Positions 35,999-45,399 are shown, numbered from the stretch's first letter. The stretch: 64,000 nt of DNA from Ovoidimarina sp963698645 (GCA_963698645.1 CAVORP010000007.1:868001-932000); one strand, 5' to 3'. Program-made: numbers and translations. Notes: a model not told the origin generated them from the letters alone.

Positions 35999-36100
35999 GA
36001 ATGACGGCCTCGGTGGGCGGATCTAAAGGCTGAAAGTCCTTCGACGATCGAACGAACAGCGCCAGAACAATACGCGCAATCTGGGTGAGAAGGAGCCTTG

Positions 36101-36442
36101 ATGAATTTCGTCAAACGGCATGCCATCCTTTGCCTCGCGCTCGCTTTCGCTCTGGTTCTGACCGGCGCGTTTCTGGTGCGATTCACTGTGTCGGTCGTGC
36201 ATTGGTCTGATCCGGCCAGTATCGATCAACCGATCGCGGGCTGGATGACACCGCGATATGTCGCGAGGTCTTGGGATGTTCCCGCAGAAGTTGTTGCGGG
36301 CGCTTTGGGGATCGAGAGAGACGGGTCTGGTCGGAGAACAACGCTTTCCGAGATTGCTGCAAGGCAGGGGCGCAACGTCGATGATCTGATCTCGGAGCTG
36401 GATGTGGCGATCCGAACATCTCGGGCCGGATCCGATGGCTGA
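36101..36442 (+). CDS. Small single-pass membrane protein upstream of DedA
   Basis: A 113-residue protein with one N-terminal transmembrane segment (about 9-30), then a soluble part: HWSDPASIDQPIAGWMTPRYVARSW followed by a helical region (SEIAARQGRNVDDLISELDVAI) resembling a short repeat- or HTH-like helical bundle. An AGGAG site precedes ATG 36101. Its end overlaps the dedA start by 8 bp, so the two are translationally coupled and may work together. I do not recognise the family. Confidence 0.7.
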   Translation: MNFVKRHAILCLALAFALVLTGAFLVRFTVSVVHWSDPASIDQPIAGWMTPRYVARSWDVPAEVVAGALGIERDGSGRRTTLSEIAARQGRNVDDLISELDVAIRTSRAGSDG

Positions 36443-37038
36443 AATCCTCTTCGGCTATGTTTCGACTTATGGGCTGCCCATCATTGCCATTGCGGCATTC
36501 CTGTCCTGCCTCGCAGTTCCGATCCCCACATTTGCTGTGATGCTTGCCGGGGGCGCATTTGCAGCGTCATCGGATCTGACCTTGTGGCAAGTTATCTTCG
36601 TTGCGTATGTCGCGGCGATTTCCGGCGATCAGGTCGGATTTCAACCTGGGGCGGTGGGGTGGCCCGGCGGTGGTTGATTTCCTGCGAGCTAAGCCGCAAC
36701 GGGACCTGTTGGTGGCGCGCGCTCAGTCGGCGATCGAACGGTGGGGAGGGATCGCTGTGTTCCTTTCGACCTGGCTCTTTGCCCCACTTGGACCTTGGGT
36801 GAACTTGACAGCGGGGGCCGCGGGTATGTCTTGGGTCAGGTTCTCTGTCTGGGATGCAGTGGGCGAGGCAATTTGGGTGTTTGCCTATGTGATGATCGGC
36901 TTCCTGTTCGGATCACGGCTTTCGGATCTTGCCGATCTTGTGGGTGATTGGTCTGGTCTCATTTCATCCGCGGGAGTGGCGGTGATCCTGGGGACGGCTT
37001 TAGTACGTCGTGTGCTTCACCAAGGCCAAGAAAAGTAG
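36435..37038 (+). CDS. DedA-family membrane protein, frameshifted
   Basis: A DedA/VTT-domain integral membrane protein, about 200 residues when corrected. Family landmarks are FLSCLAVPIPTFAVMLAGGA, ISGDQVGFNLGRWGG and FLSTWLFAPLGPWVNLTAGAAGMSW, followed by two C-terminal helices. The frame breaks near 36640, at VGF, by one extra base in a T-run. DedA proteins act as undecaprenyl-phosphate or phospholipid flippases in characterised cases; the exact substrate here is not known. Confidence 0.85.
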
Positions 37039-37145
37039 AACCTTTTCAAGATGGTTGTTGCTTGTACTGCGCCTTGCCGACGTCGCCATCAGAAGTCCCG
37101 TAGCTTACACGCACAACGCTGAATCCGCACTGCGCCCACAAGCCG

Positions 37146-37697
37146 CTAGCGGCGGCGATCGCGGCGCGAACTCATGGGTTGGAAAGCCACACCAACATGG
37201 GCTTCGCAATAAGGTTTGCCAGATTGTGTCGGCAGGCCGCAGAACCAGAAGTCGTCCGTCGCCGGATCGCCCACCGGCCATTTGCAGGTCCGTTCGGTGA
37301 GTTCCATGAGACTGATCTTTTTCGATTTCTTTTCGACTTCGCGGACGCTGGCCAGAGCTTCGGGCGAAATTTCGTTGGCCGACGGTTGCGGCGGCAAGGG
37401 CTGACCGGCCGGAATAATCTGGCGGCGCGCCGGAACGGAAGGACGCTCAGGTGCAACAGCGGCGGATGCTTCCTCTTTCGCAGGTGCAGTGGCTGGTGCT
37501 TCCGCAGACGGTTTTTCCTTTTCCTTGGCAGGTTTCGCCGGTGCCGCTCCGGCGCGGTTCGACAGGCCCAGACGATGAACCTTGCCAATCACGGCGTTTC
37601 GGGTGACCCCGCCCAGTTCTTTAGCAATCTGACTTGCGGATTGCCCTTCACTCCACATCTTCTTCAGGGTTTCCACCCGTTCGTCGGTCCAGGACAT
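37146..37697 (-). CDS. gcrA: GcrA cell cycle regulator
   Basis: A 183-residue GcrA: residues 1-48 form the helix-turn-helix DNA-binding domain (MSWTDERVETLKKMWSEG and GGVTRNAVIGKVHRLGLSNR), then an Ala/Pro/Glu-rich linker (about 50-115) and the conserved C-terminal sigma-70-contact domain (SLMELTERTCKWPVGDP, FCGLP, KPYCEAHVGVA). In Caulobacter GcrA binds methylated GANTC sites and activates transcription through sigma-70. It diverges from the ABC-2 permease gene at 37826. Confidence 0.95.
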   Translation of the reverse strand: MSWTDERVETLKKMWSEGQSASQIAKELGGVTRNAVIGKVHRLGLSNRAGAAPAKPAKEKEKPSAEAPATAPAKEEASAAVAPERPSVPARRQIIPAGQPLPPQPSANEISPEALASVREVEKKSKKISLMELTERTCKWPVGDPATDDFWFCGLPTQSGKPYCEAHVGVAFQPMSSRRDRRR

Positions 37698-37825
37698 GGC
37701 ATTTCCGATCTGAAAAGCGGCCCGCCTACGCAGAGCCGCTTGGAATTTCGAGTTCTCCCTATTCTAAACACCGAAACTCCGGATACAAGCCCGGGCAGCA
37801 GTCGTTCTACAACGTTGGGCGAGGA

Positions 37826-38629
37826 ATGAAGATAAATCGTGATATGGGTGTCCGCAGGTTCGGAAGATGGAACACGCTGGGGCTCTATGAGCTGGCGCGC
37901 CGAGAAGTCATGCGCTTTCTGGTCGTCTGGACCCAAACGCTTCTGGCGCCGCTTGCCACGGCGGGATTGTTCCTAGCAGTCTTCGCGCTCGCGATCGGCC
38001 CGGCTCGAGGCGATGTCATGGGCGTTCCGTTTCTGGCATTTCTGGCGCCGGGGATCTTGATGATGACAGTAATCCAGAATGCCTTTGCCAATACTTCGTC
38101 ATCGCTGATGATCGGCAAGGTCCAGGGAAATATCGTAGATACACTGATGCCGCCCCTTTCGCCTTTGGAGCTGGTGCTGGGCTATGTTGCAGGCGGCCTG
38201 CTGCGCGGGCTGATGGTCGCTGTGACGATTGCCGCTGTCATGCATTTGTTACTCGGCGTGCCTCTCGTTCATCCTCTATGGGCGCTGGTATTTGCCGCGC
38301 TAGGGTCCATCCTTCTCGGAGGCTTGGGGATCATTGCGGCCATCCTCGCCGAAAAGTTCGATCATATGGCCGCGATCACCAATTTCATCGTGACACCGTT
38401 GGCGTTTTTGTCTGGCACGTTCTATTCCACTGATGGCCTTCCTGAGCCGATGCAGGTGCTGACTCATCTGAACCCGATCTTCTATCTGATTGACGGCGTA
38501 CGCTACGGGTTCATCGGCGTCTCGGACAGCTCTCCTTGGCTTGGTCTGGCGATTTGTACGGGCGCAGCGCTCGCTACTCTGACACTATGCTGGAATTGGT
38601 TCCGAACCGGGTTTCGGCTCAAGCCCTGA
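37826..38629 (+). CDS. ABC-2 type transporter permease
   Basis: A 267-residue permease of the ABC-2/YadH type, with six predicted helices and the ABC-2 signature NFIVTPLAFLSGTFYSTDGLP. No ATPase gene adjoins it here, so its partner is elsewhere. The start is ATG 37826 with GCGAGGA 4 nt upstream; ATG 37844 is an alternative, and the longer open frame overlaps gcrA on the other strand. Its end overlaps the broken EamA gene by 11 bp, tail to tail. Substrate unknown (capsular or lipid-like in relatives). Confidence 0.8.
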   Translation: MKINRDMGVRRFGRWNTLGLYELARREVMRFLVVWTQTLLAPLATAGLFLAVFALAIGPARGDVMGVPFLAFLAPGILMMTVIQNAFANTSSSLMIGKVQGNIVDTLMPPLSPLELVLGYVAGGLLRGLMVAVTIAAVMHLLLGVPLVHPLWALVFAALGSILLGGLGIIAAILAEKFDHMAAITNFIVTPLAFLSGTFYSTDGLPEPMQVLTHLNPIFYLIDGVRYGFIGVSDSSPWLGLAICTGAALATLTLCWNWFRTGFRLKP

Positions 38630-39479
38630 CGCGGCTTTCGAGCCATCTGAGGATGATGTCGGCCGGCACGATCACCACGCCACCGATGATCCTGACGCTT
38701 TCGGGATACACCTAGAAGATGAGCGCGTCATAGAGCGTGGCAAATAGGAAAGTCGCATAGCTGAACGGCACAGCAAGGCTGGCTTCGGCCCCAGCTATCG
38801 CATTCACGAAGCAGCCTTGCGTGCAGGCCATCAATACACGGATTGCCACGAGCGCGGCCAATGAACCAAGTGTCGGCAGGACCCAGAACGGCGCTGTGGC
38901 AAGGGTTGCGATGCAGACCCCAATCGTTGTTGATGACAAGGATCTGTAGAGGATGCTCGCGGCCCCTGAGCCGTTTGATCAAGATGATCTCAACCCCCAT
39001 GATTGCGGCAGCGGCGAGTGCCACAACCGCAAACGTATGGATTACCCTATCGCCGAGGCGGAGAAGAATTGTTGCAGATGCAAAGGCGAGCGCAGCGGCG
39101 GCCCAGCGCCATGGCCCCACTCTTTCTCTCAGCAGCTGAATGGCAAGAACGATAGCGAAGATCGGGTTGACGAAGCTGATCGCAGTGACATCGCCGAGCG
39201 GTATGAAGGCACGGTCGCGAACGAAAGCGTTACGCCGAGCCATCCAAACAGGGTGCGATCGAGATGGAGACGACAGTGGATCTTCCCGAAATTGGGGCGA
39301 AATGCGGCAAATGCCAGGGAAAGCGTCAGGAAGGCGAACAGGAACCGCCCGTGGCCGATCTGCAGTGGATGCATAGCGGCGCCAAGGGTGTCGGTCCCCA
39401 GAGATTTGGCCAGAAGGGTTGTTGCCGCGAGCATCAGCGCAATGGCGCGCCCCGTGTGTTGGGCAACGTGCGGAAAGAC
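38619..39479 (-). pseudogene. EamA/DMT-family exporter, multiply disrupted
   Basis: Drug/metabolite transporter of the EamA type pieced together from three frames. RAIALMLAATTLLAKSLG to GWLGVTLSFATV is the first. After a shift near 39205, RAFIPLGDVTAISFVNPIFA to LQILVIN follows. After a second shift near 38932, IGVCIATLATAPFWVL to FSYATFLFATLYDALIF follows. A TAG at 38712-38714 then interrupts it, and the last 30 residues (VYPESVRIIGGVVIV to the stop at 38619) follow in frame. The start region also lacks an ATG/GTG at the expected place (near 39479). Two frameshifts plus a nonsense codon suggest a pseudogene. Confidence 0.7.
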
Positions 39480-39738
39480 GGGTGCGGGGATAGGGGAAGA
39501 GACCTTGGGTCGGATCGCAGCAGCGATAATCCTAACGGGTGCGGATGCCAGAGCTATTGACAGGGACGCGACGGAGCCCTTAGACGCCAGCTCATGATCG
39601 GAAAAGTCATCATACCATTGCGACGTCGACGCTGACCAAAGCGTTCGATCCGGCGTTTGTAGCGCGCCGCTTTCCTCTTGTTGACTTGCCCATTCGCCGC
39701 TGGCACCCATGGGTCTCTTGTATTTCCGAGGACATCCG

Positions 39739-40920
39739 ATGATCACATCGATCCTGCCGACCTATAATCGAGCTCCGCTTTCCTTCGAGAAAGGAGAAGG
39801 GGCTTGGCTGACCGCAACCAATGGCACCAGATATCTTGATTTCGGTGCGGGGATCGCAGTCAACGTTCTGGGCCATGCGCATCCTGCGCTTGTGGGTGCG
39901 CTGACCGCGCAGGCGAACAAAGTCTGGCATTTATCGAATCTCTATCAGATCCCGGAGCAGCAGGCGCTGGCGGACAAGCTGGTTGAAACGACCTTTGCGG
40001 ATACTGTGTTCTTCACGAATTCCGGGACAGAGGCCTGCGAACTCGCCGTCAAGATGGCGCGTCGGTACTGGTACGAAAAGGGACAGCCCGCGCGTACCGA
40101 TATCGTCACCTTCGAAGGCGCATTCCATGGCCGTTCCTCGGCTGCGATTGCCGCAGCCGGGTCTGAAAAGATGACAAAGGGATTCGGACCCCTGTTGCCC
40201 GGTTTTGTCCACGTGCCATGGGGCGATCACGAAGCGTTGCAAGATGCAATTACCGAGACCGTGGGTGCGATCCTGATTGAACCGGTGCAGGGCGAAGGCG
40301 GTATTCGCCCTTTGCCCGATCAGTGCTTGAAGGGCCTGCGCGATCTCTGTGATGAACACGGAATCCTTTTGATCCTTGACGAGGTACAATGCGGGGTTGG
40401 GCGTACGGGCAAGCTCTTTGCTCATGAATGGGCCGGCATTACCCCGGATATCATGATGGTCGCCAAGGGGATCGGGGGCGGCTTTCCGTTGGGGGCCGTC
40501 CTGGCAACAGAAGCCGCAGCCTTCGCGATGACAGTAGGCACCCACGGTTCGACATATGGAGGCAACCCTCTGGCCTGTGCCGTGGGGAATGCCGTGATGG
40601 CGATTGTATCAGAGGATGAGTTTCTGGATGGCGTAAATCGCCGCGCAGGCGCATTGCGTCAGAAGCTCGAGGGAATGGTTGCAGGACACCCAGAGATATT
40701 CGAGGCCGTGCGGGGTACAGGGTTGATCCTCGGGCTCAAATGCCGGGTTGCCAATACCGACGTCGTTGGCGCCTGCTATGACGAACACCTTCTCACGGTG
40801 GGTGCGGCAGATAACGTCGTGCGTCTCTTGCCGCCTCTGAACATCACCGATGAGGAAATCGCGGAGGCCGTTGCGCGACTCGACCGCGCCGCCACACGCC
40901 TTTCCGAACATGTCGCCTGA
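39739..40920 (+). CDS. argD: Acetylornithine aminotransferase
   Basis: A 393-residue class III PLP aminotransferase of arginine biosynthesis (N-acetylornithine to the semialdehyde; may also serve lysine synthesis). Landmarks: LDFGAGIAVNVLGHAHP, FFTNSGTEACELAVKMAR, LILDEVQCGVGRTG, the PLP lysine in MMVAKGIGGGFPLG, and GTHGSTYGGNPLA. Start ATG 39739 gives the conserved MITSILPTYNRAP. Followed 23 bp later by argF, the usual argD-argF pair of alphaproteobacteria. Confidence 0.95.
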   Translation: MITSILPTYNRAPLSFEKGEGAWLTATNGTRYLDFGAGIAVNVLGHAHPALVGALTAQANKVWHLSNLYQIPEQQALADKLVETTFADTVFFTNSGTEACELAVKMARRYWYEKGQPARTDIVTFEGAFHGRSSAAIAAAGSEKMTKGFGPLLPGFVHVPWGDHEALQDAITETVGAILIEPVQGEGGIRPLPDQCLKGLRDLCDEHGILLILDEVQCGVGRTGKLFAHEWAGITPDIMMVAKGIGGGFPLGAVLATEAAAFAMTVGTHGSTYGGNPLACAVGNAVMAIVSEDEFLDGVNRRAGALRQKLEGMVAGHPEIFEAVRGTGLILGLKCRVANTDVVGACYDEHLLTVGAADNVVRLLPPLNITDEEIAEAVARLDRAATRLSEHVA

Positions 40921-40943
40921 TACGCGTCAACTGGACAAGCCTG

Positions 40944-41870
40944 ATGACTCATTTTCTCGATATTCATAAGACGGATGCTGCCGACCTGCGGAGCATGATT
41001 GACCGCGCCCGTATCATAAAGGGCGCGCGGGACGGGCGTCCGAAGGGCGCACCGGACGATGATCAGGCCCTGGCTGGGCGGATGGTCGCGCTGATCTTCG
41101 AGAAGCCCTCGACCAGAACCCGTGTCTCGTTCGATGTTGGCGTGCGCCAGATGGGTGGCCAGACAATGGTTCTGTCTGGCAGTGACATGCAGTTGGGGCA
41201 CGGTGAAACGATCGCCGATACGGCCCGCGTCCTATCGCGTTATGTCGACATGATCATGATCCGGACTTTTGATGAAGCGACGCTTCTCGAACTTGCCGAC
41301 CATGCGACGGTGCCGGTGATCAATGGCCTCACGGACCGGACACACCCGTGTCAGATCATGGCGGATGTCATGACATATGAAGAGCACCGAGGCCCCATTG
41401 TTGGGAAGAAAGTGGTCTGGACCGGGGACGGCAATAATGTCTGTGCCTCATTCCTGCATGCGGCTGGACAGTTCGGATTCGACCTGACTTTCGCGGGGCC
41501 GAAGGTGCTGGATCCCGAAGAAGAATTCATCGACTTCGCTCGGAGTAAGGGATCCATCGTCACGATCGAGCGGGATGCCGAGCGCGCGGTCGAGGGCGCG
41601 GATCTGGTTGTCGCTGATACCTGGGTATCGATGCACGATGCGCAGTCGTCTCGGGAAAGGCGCCATAACCTCTTGCGGAGCTATCAAGTGAACGAGGCGC
41701 TCATGGCGAAGGCAAAGCCGGACGCCTTGTTCATGCATTGTCTGCCGGCCCATCGCGAGGAAGAAGTCACCTCCGCTGTGATGGACGGGCCGCATTCGGT
41801 GATTTTTGATGAAGCCGAGAATCGCCTGCATGCCCAGAAAGCCATCATGCGCTGGTGCATTGGGGTCTGA
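40944..41870 (+). CDS. argF: Ornithine carbamoyltransferase
   Basis: A 308-residue OTCase forming citrulline. Carbamoyl-phosphate motif EKPSTRTRVSFDVG, the RTHPCQ site region (here DRTHPCQIMADVMT), ornithine-side WVSMHDAQ and the catalytic cysteine in FMHCLPAHREEEV are all intact. Co-transcribed with argD. Complete, typical length. Confidence 0.96.
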   Translation: MTHFLDIHKTDAADLRSMIDRARIIKGARDGRPKGAPDDDQALAGRMVALIFEKPSTRTRVSFDVGVRQMGGQTMVLSGSDMQLGHGETIADTARVLSRYVDMIMIRTFDEATLLELADHATVPVINGLTDRTHPCQIMADVMTYEEHRGPIVGKKVVWTGDGNNVCASFLHAAGQFGFDLTFAGPKVLDPEEEFIDFARSKGSIVTIERDAERAVEGADLVVADTWVSMHDAQSSRERRHNLLRSYQVNEALMAKAKPDALFMHCLPAHREEEVTSAVMDGPHSVIFDEAENRLHAQKAIMRWCIGV

Positions 41871-41878
41871 AGGAATTT

Positions 41879-42280
41879 TCAGCCAGCGACGGAGCCTTGG
41901 CTGTCTCGGAGGAAGAGAAGGCGGGACATCATCGCGAGTATTCCGATCGAACCCGTGCACAGGATCAGTATGATCCAAGGCAAAGGCCGCATGCCCACGC
42001 GCCTTGCTTCGGGGATTAGAAAGGTCAGCGCGACTGAAATGGCAAGCAGTAAGTCAAACCAGATCTGAACGCCCCAGATATTTCGCGTGTGTTCAGTCCA
42101 GAACCCAAAGAGTCCTTCGGAGATGACCGCGAAGAGCGACCAGCCTAGAAACATGGTACAGAAGAGCGCCGGGACTATCCACGCGTTGGGGTGTGGTTTG
42201 CGGTCTTCGCCGGCTAGATGGAACAGGAATGCAGCGATGCAGAGTCCGGCGAGGAGCGGCAGGTTTTGAATCAGAGACAT
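41879..42280 (-). CDS. Four-helix membrane protein controlled by the adjacent TetR gene
   Basis: A 133-residue protein with four predicted transmembrane segments (about 6-22, 33-56, 77-93, 103-122) and short loops (GEDRKPHPNAW; EHTRNIWGVQIWFDLL). It resembles DUF2834-like small membrane proteins but I would not fix a family. The start is ATG 42280 (MSLIQNLPLL). It diverges from the TetR regulator at 42367 across a 44-bp double palindrome, so it is almost certainly the regulated target. Function unknown. Confidence 0.7.
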   Translation of the reverse strand: MSLIQNLPLLAGLCIAAFLFHLAGEDRKPHPNAWIVPALFCTMFLGWSLFAVISEGLFGFWTEHTRNIWGVQIWFDLLLAISVALTFLIPEARRVGMRPLPWIILILCTGSIGILAMMSRLLFLRDSQGSVAG

Positions 42281-42306
42281 TGGGTGGGCCCTTTGCGGCA
42301 TTTGGT

Positions 42307-42350
42307 TTGTAGCAGTCGCTACATTACAGTATATGTAGCGACTGCTACAA
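42307..42350. promoter_or_regulatory. Double-palindrome operator for the TetR regulator
   Basis: A perfect 18-bp inverted repeat (TTGTAGCAGTCGCTACAT and its complement) around an 8-bp centre. Each arm is itself a palindrome, TGTAGC-4 nt-GCTACA, at 42308-42323 and 42334-42349. This gives two dimer sites 26 bp apart in the gap between the membrane-protein gene and tetR, covering the likely promoters of both. Confidence 0.8.
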
Positions 42351-42366
42351 GTGAAATGTGATAGGG

Positions 42367-42903
42367 ATGGAGGCCGAAAAGAAAGCAACGTTGCTTGCGG
42401 CGATGGCGCAGCATGTTCTGGAACATGGGTTGAACAGTGCGAGTTTACGGCCGCTAGCCAAGGCCGCTGGGACCAGCGACCGGATGTTGCTGTATCATTT
42501 CAAAACCAAGGATGCTCTGATCGGAGAGCTACTTGTCCATTTGGCGCAAAGCCTGTCAGCGAGCCTTAGCCAAGCTTTGCCAGACCAACGCGCAGACACC
42601 CGAGCGGCGTGCGTGACGGAAATCGTGTCTCTCATGCGGTCTCCCCAGCTTGCGGGTTTCATGCAGGTCTGGTTCGATATCATTTCTTCGGCTGCGCGTG
42701 GGCAACCTCTTCACCATGAAACCGGAAAGCAGATCATTGATGGTTTTCTGGTTTGGCTTGCTGATCGACTTCCAGAAAATGAGCCTCGTCCGGAACAGAC
42801 AGCGAAAGCGATCCTGACACTGATCGAAGGAATTCTGGTGATGGACGCATTCGGCCATCGCGACATTTCGGACCTTGCGATCGAAACACTTCTCTCAGAC
42901 TAG
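42367..42903 (+). CDS. TetR/AcrR-family transcriptional regulator
   Basis: A 178-residue regulator. The N-terminal helix-turn-helix spans about 6-50 (HGLNSASLRPLAKAAGTSDR with recognition helix SDRMLLYHF and KTKDALIGELL). The C-terminal helical ligand domain has no family-specific motif. GTG 42358 is an alternative start. It diverges from the four-helix membrane protein and probably represses both by binding 42307-42350. Its stop shares CTAG with the stop of the convergent acyl-CoA dehydrogenase-like gene. Confidence 0.85.
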   Translation: MEAEKKATLLAAMAQHVLEHGLNSASLRPLAKAAGTSDRMLLYHFKTKDALIGELLVHLAQSLSASLSQALPDQRADTRAACVTEIVSLMRSPQLAGFMQVWFDIISSAARGQPLHHETGKQIIDGFLVWLADRLPENEPRPEQTAKAILTLIEGILVMDAFGHRDISDLAIETLLSD

Positions 42904-44086
42904 CTCCGTGTCTGTAGCGGCTTGATACCAAGGAGTTGACCGGCAATCTGCGTGCGCAGGATCTGCGCTGTCCCGCCGCCGATCGTGAACATTCGGACGT
43001 CGCGATACATGCGTTCGAGCGGTTCCTGATCGCCGTATCCACGCGCGCCAAATATCTGAAGCGCATCATTGACGACCTTAATTGCAGTTTCCGAAGCAAA
43101 CATTTTGGCTCTGGCAGCCATCATCATATCTGGGAATGCGCCAGCCCCGGGACCGCGGGATTGGGCAGCTTCGTGCAGCATCAGTCGCGAGGCATGAACG
43201 CCAGCATCCATATCGGCCAACATCCATTGAAGCCCCTGAAATTCGCCGATTGCGCGGCCGAACTGCTGGCGTTCGAGCAGATAGCGTTTCGCGTGATCCA
43301 ATGCTCCCGCGGCGACACCCATCGCAATCGTTCCTGCCCCGACGCGCTGGCTGTTATATGCGCGCATCAGATCCGCGAAGCCGCGTTTGTATCCCGATGG
43401 CGGGACCAGCGCGAACTCTGCATCGACCTTCAGATCGGTGAAGCGCAGCTCTGCCTCAGGCATGCCGCAAAGACCCATGGTGCGCTCATGGCGAACGACT
43501 TCGAACCCTTTCGGAAAGTCATTCTTTGACGGATCGCAGGTCACGAGAAATGCGCCAATTCCAAGCTCATCTCCCGTCTTCGTCGAGAACCCGCGCAAAG
43601 ACGAGGTGCAGTTTCGAAACGCCGCCCCCGGTGATCCAGTGCTTCGTCCCGTTGAGCAGGAATGTGTCGCCGGTTCTACGTGCCGTGGTCTTCATCTCGG
43701 TCGCGGCGCTACCGGCCTCGGGTTCAGTGATACAAATCGCTGGTTTGTCGCCGGCAAGAACGAGGGATGCACAAAAGCTTTTCTGCTCGTCGGTGCCATA
43801 AGCCATTACGGCGCTGATCCCTCCCATATTGGCTTCAACGACGATCCGGGCGGACAAGGTACAGGCTCTTGGCAATCTCTTCGACCACTATGGCCACGTC
43901 GAGGAACGACGCTCCCTGACCGCCATAAGCCATCGGGATCGACATGCCCATCAGCCCGGCATCCGTCAGATCGCGGACGTTCTCCCAGCAATATTCGCGG
44001 TTCCTGTCCCATCGGGCAGCGCGGGGCGCAAAGACTCGTGCCAATTCACGTGCCCGATCGCGAAAGATCGTTGCCGATGTGGTCAT
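42900..44086 (-). CDS. Acyl-CoA dehydrogenase homologue lacking the catalytic Glu, two frameshifts
   Basis: Three frames combine to a 394-residue acyl-CoA dehydrogenase fold: N-terminal helical domain (MTTSATIFRDRARELARVFA to VVEEIAK), shift near 43867, middle beta domain (ITEPEAGSAATEMKTTA, LNGTKHWITGGG), shift near 43580, C-terminal FAD domain (GDELGIGAFLV to AGQLLG). Both shifts are +1 and rejoin exactly. At the two positions that supply the catalytic base it has Gln (YNSQRVGAG, where isovaleryl-CoA dehydrogenase has LDLERL) and Gly (IGGGTAQI for IYEGT), so dehydrogenase activity is doubtful. FAD-binding regions are retained. Confidence 0.8.
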
Positions 44087-44161
44087 TTGCGTCCCCCGCT
44101 TTCTGCGCTCAAAACAAGTCCAGGCAAAAGGAGTTCAATATCGCCGTACAAAGGTCTTGGC

Positions 44162-45236
44162 CTAGAGGATGTGACCGGATTTCCTGGCTTTCACGTCCAG
44201 ATAATCGGCATTCTGATCTGTCTTGCCGACAGCGAGGGGAACACGTTCCGCGACTTCGATCCCACAGTCTCTGCATCATCCTCACCTTGGCGGGGTTGTT
44301 GGTCAGAAGGCGAATGCGCGAAATACCCATATTGCGCAGGATCTGAGCACCGGTGCGGAAATCCCGCTCATCGTCTTCAAAACCGAGGCGGTGGTTTGCC
44401 TCCACGGTATCGAAGCCTTGGTCCTGAAGGCTGTAGGCGCGCATCTTGTTGGCAAGCCCAATTCCGCGTCCTTCCTGATTGAGGTAGAGCAGAATGCCCG
44501 CGCCTTCTGTGCCCATTCTGGTGAGAGCGCCGCGAAGTTGTGCGCCACAGTCGCATTTGAGCGATCCCAGAACATCGCCCGTAAAGCAGGCCGAATGTAA
44601 CCGCACGAGCACGGGAAGCGAACGGTCCGGGCGGCCGATTTCCACCGCATAGTGTTCTTCGCCACCGTCATCGGGCCGAAAGACATGGACGCGGCCGATT
44701 GCCGACTGTCATCGGGACACGGGCTGCGATGATCTCGTGCAGCGGGCTGGTATCCTCCAGAACATCCGCGATTTTATCTGCGGGCAGACGGGTAAGATCC
44801 GGACGTTCGGGGCTGGCGTCACCACCAGCGCCGCCGGAAGGAGATGTGCGGATTTCGTCAACCTGAGAGCAAGGCGGTGCAGACTGGCATCCCCCTCTCG
44901 CTGAGTCCGGAACGGCCCTTTCAGTGGGACCACAAGATCAGAGGCCGGGTCCGCTACGGCCCGAACCCAATCGGCATCGGCATCGGCGGGCAGAATGATG
45001 CGAGCAAGATCTTAATCATAGGCACGTGCTTTCAGCGTCGCGGCACGACGGTCTGACATCGCAAGTACCGGAACCCCGAGTTCGGCCAGAGATGACATTC
45101 TTTCGGGGCTGATCGTTTCGGCAGGAAGAAAGATCGCAGAGCTTTTGAGAACTTTCGAGAATTACCGGCAAGCCCATCCGCAAGTCTGCACGCGTGCGCG
45201 GGCAATCCGTTCGGACAGGGTTGGAATCAGGGTCAT
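44162..45236 (-). pseudogene. ribA: GTP cyclohydrolase II (RibA), heavily disrupted
   Basis: The N-terminus MTLIPTLSERIARAR starts at 45236 and the C-terminus KSGHIL ends at 44162; between them the protein is spread over several frames. ADLRMGLPVIL, AIFLPAETISPERMSSLAEL, then a TAA at 45012-45014, DLARIILPADADADW to LTKSAHLLPA, GGDASPERPDLTRLPADKI, VHVFRPDDGGEEHYAVEIGRP, and finally the GTP-cyclohydrolase core (HSACFTGDVLGSLKCDCGAQ with two zinc cysteines, LNQEGRGIGLANK). Shifts lie near 45192, 45140, 44830, 44703 and 44272. RibA makes the first riboflavin precursor, so either another copy exists or this stretch is badly sequenced. Confidence 0.8.
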
Positions 45237-45399
45237 CGCGGAGAGTCCGTTCTCTTGTGCTGGCCGCTTCTCTACTGCGGTTCCGGCCGGAATTGAAACA
45301 TTTGCTGACGTCTCGACACGTCCGCGTGAGCAGTTTGCAGCAAACCTTGCCGACCTGCCAGCTTGGACGCATCTGTGGCCAAGCAACACGGAGGCGAAA

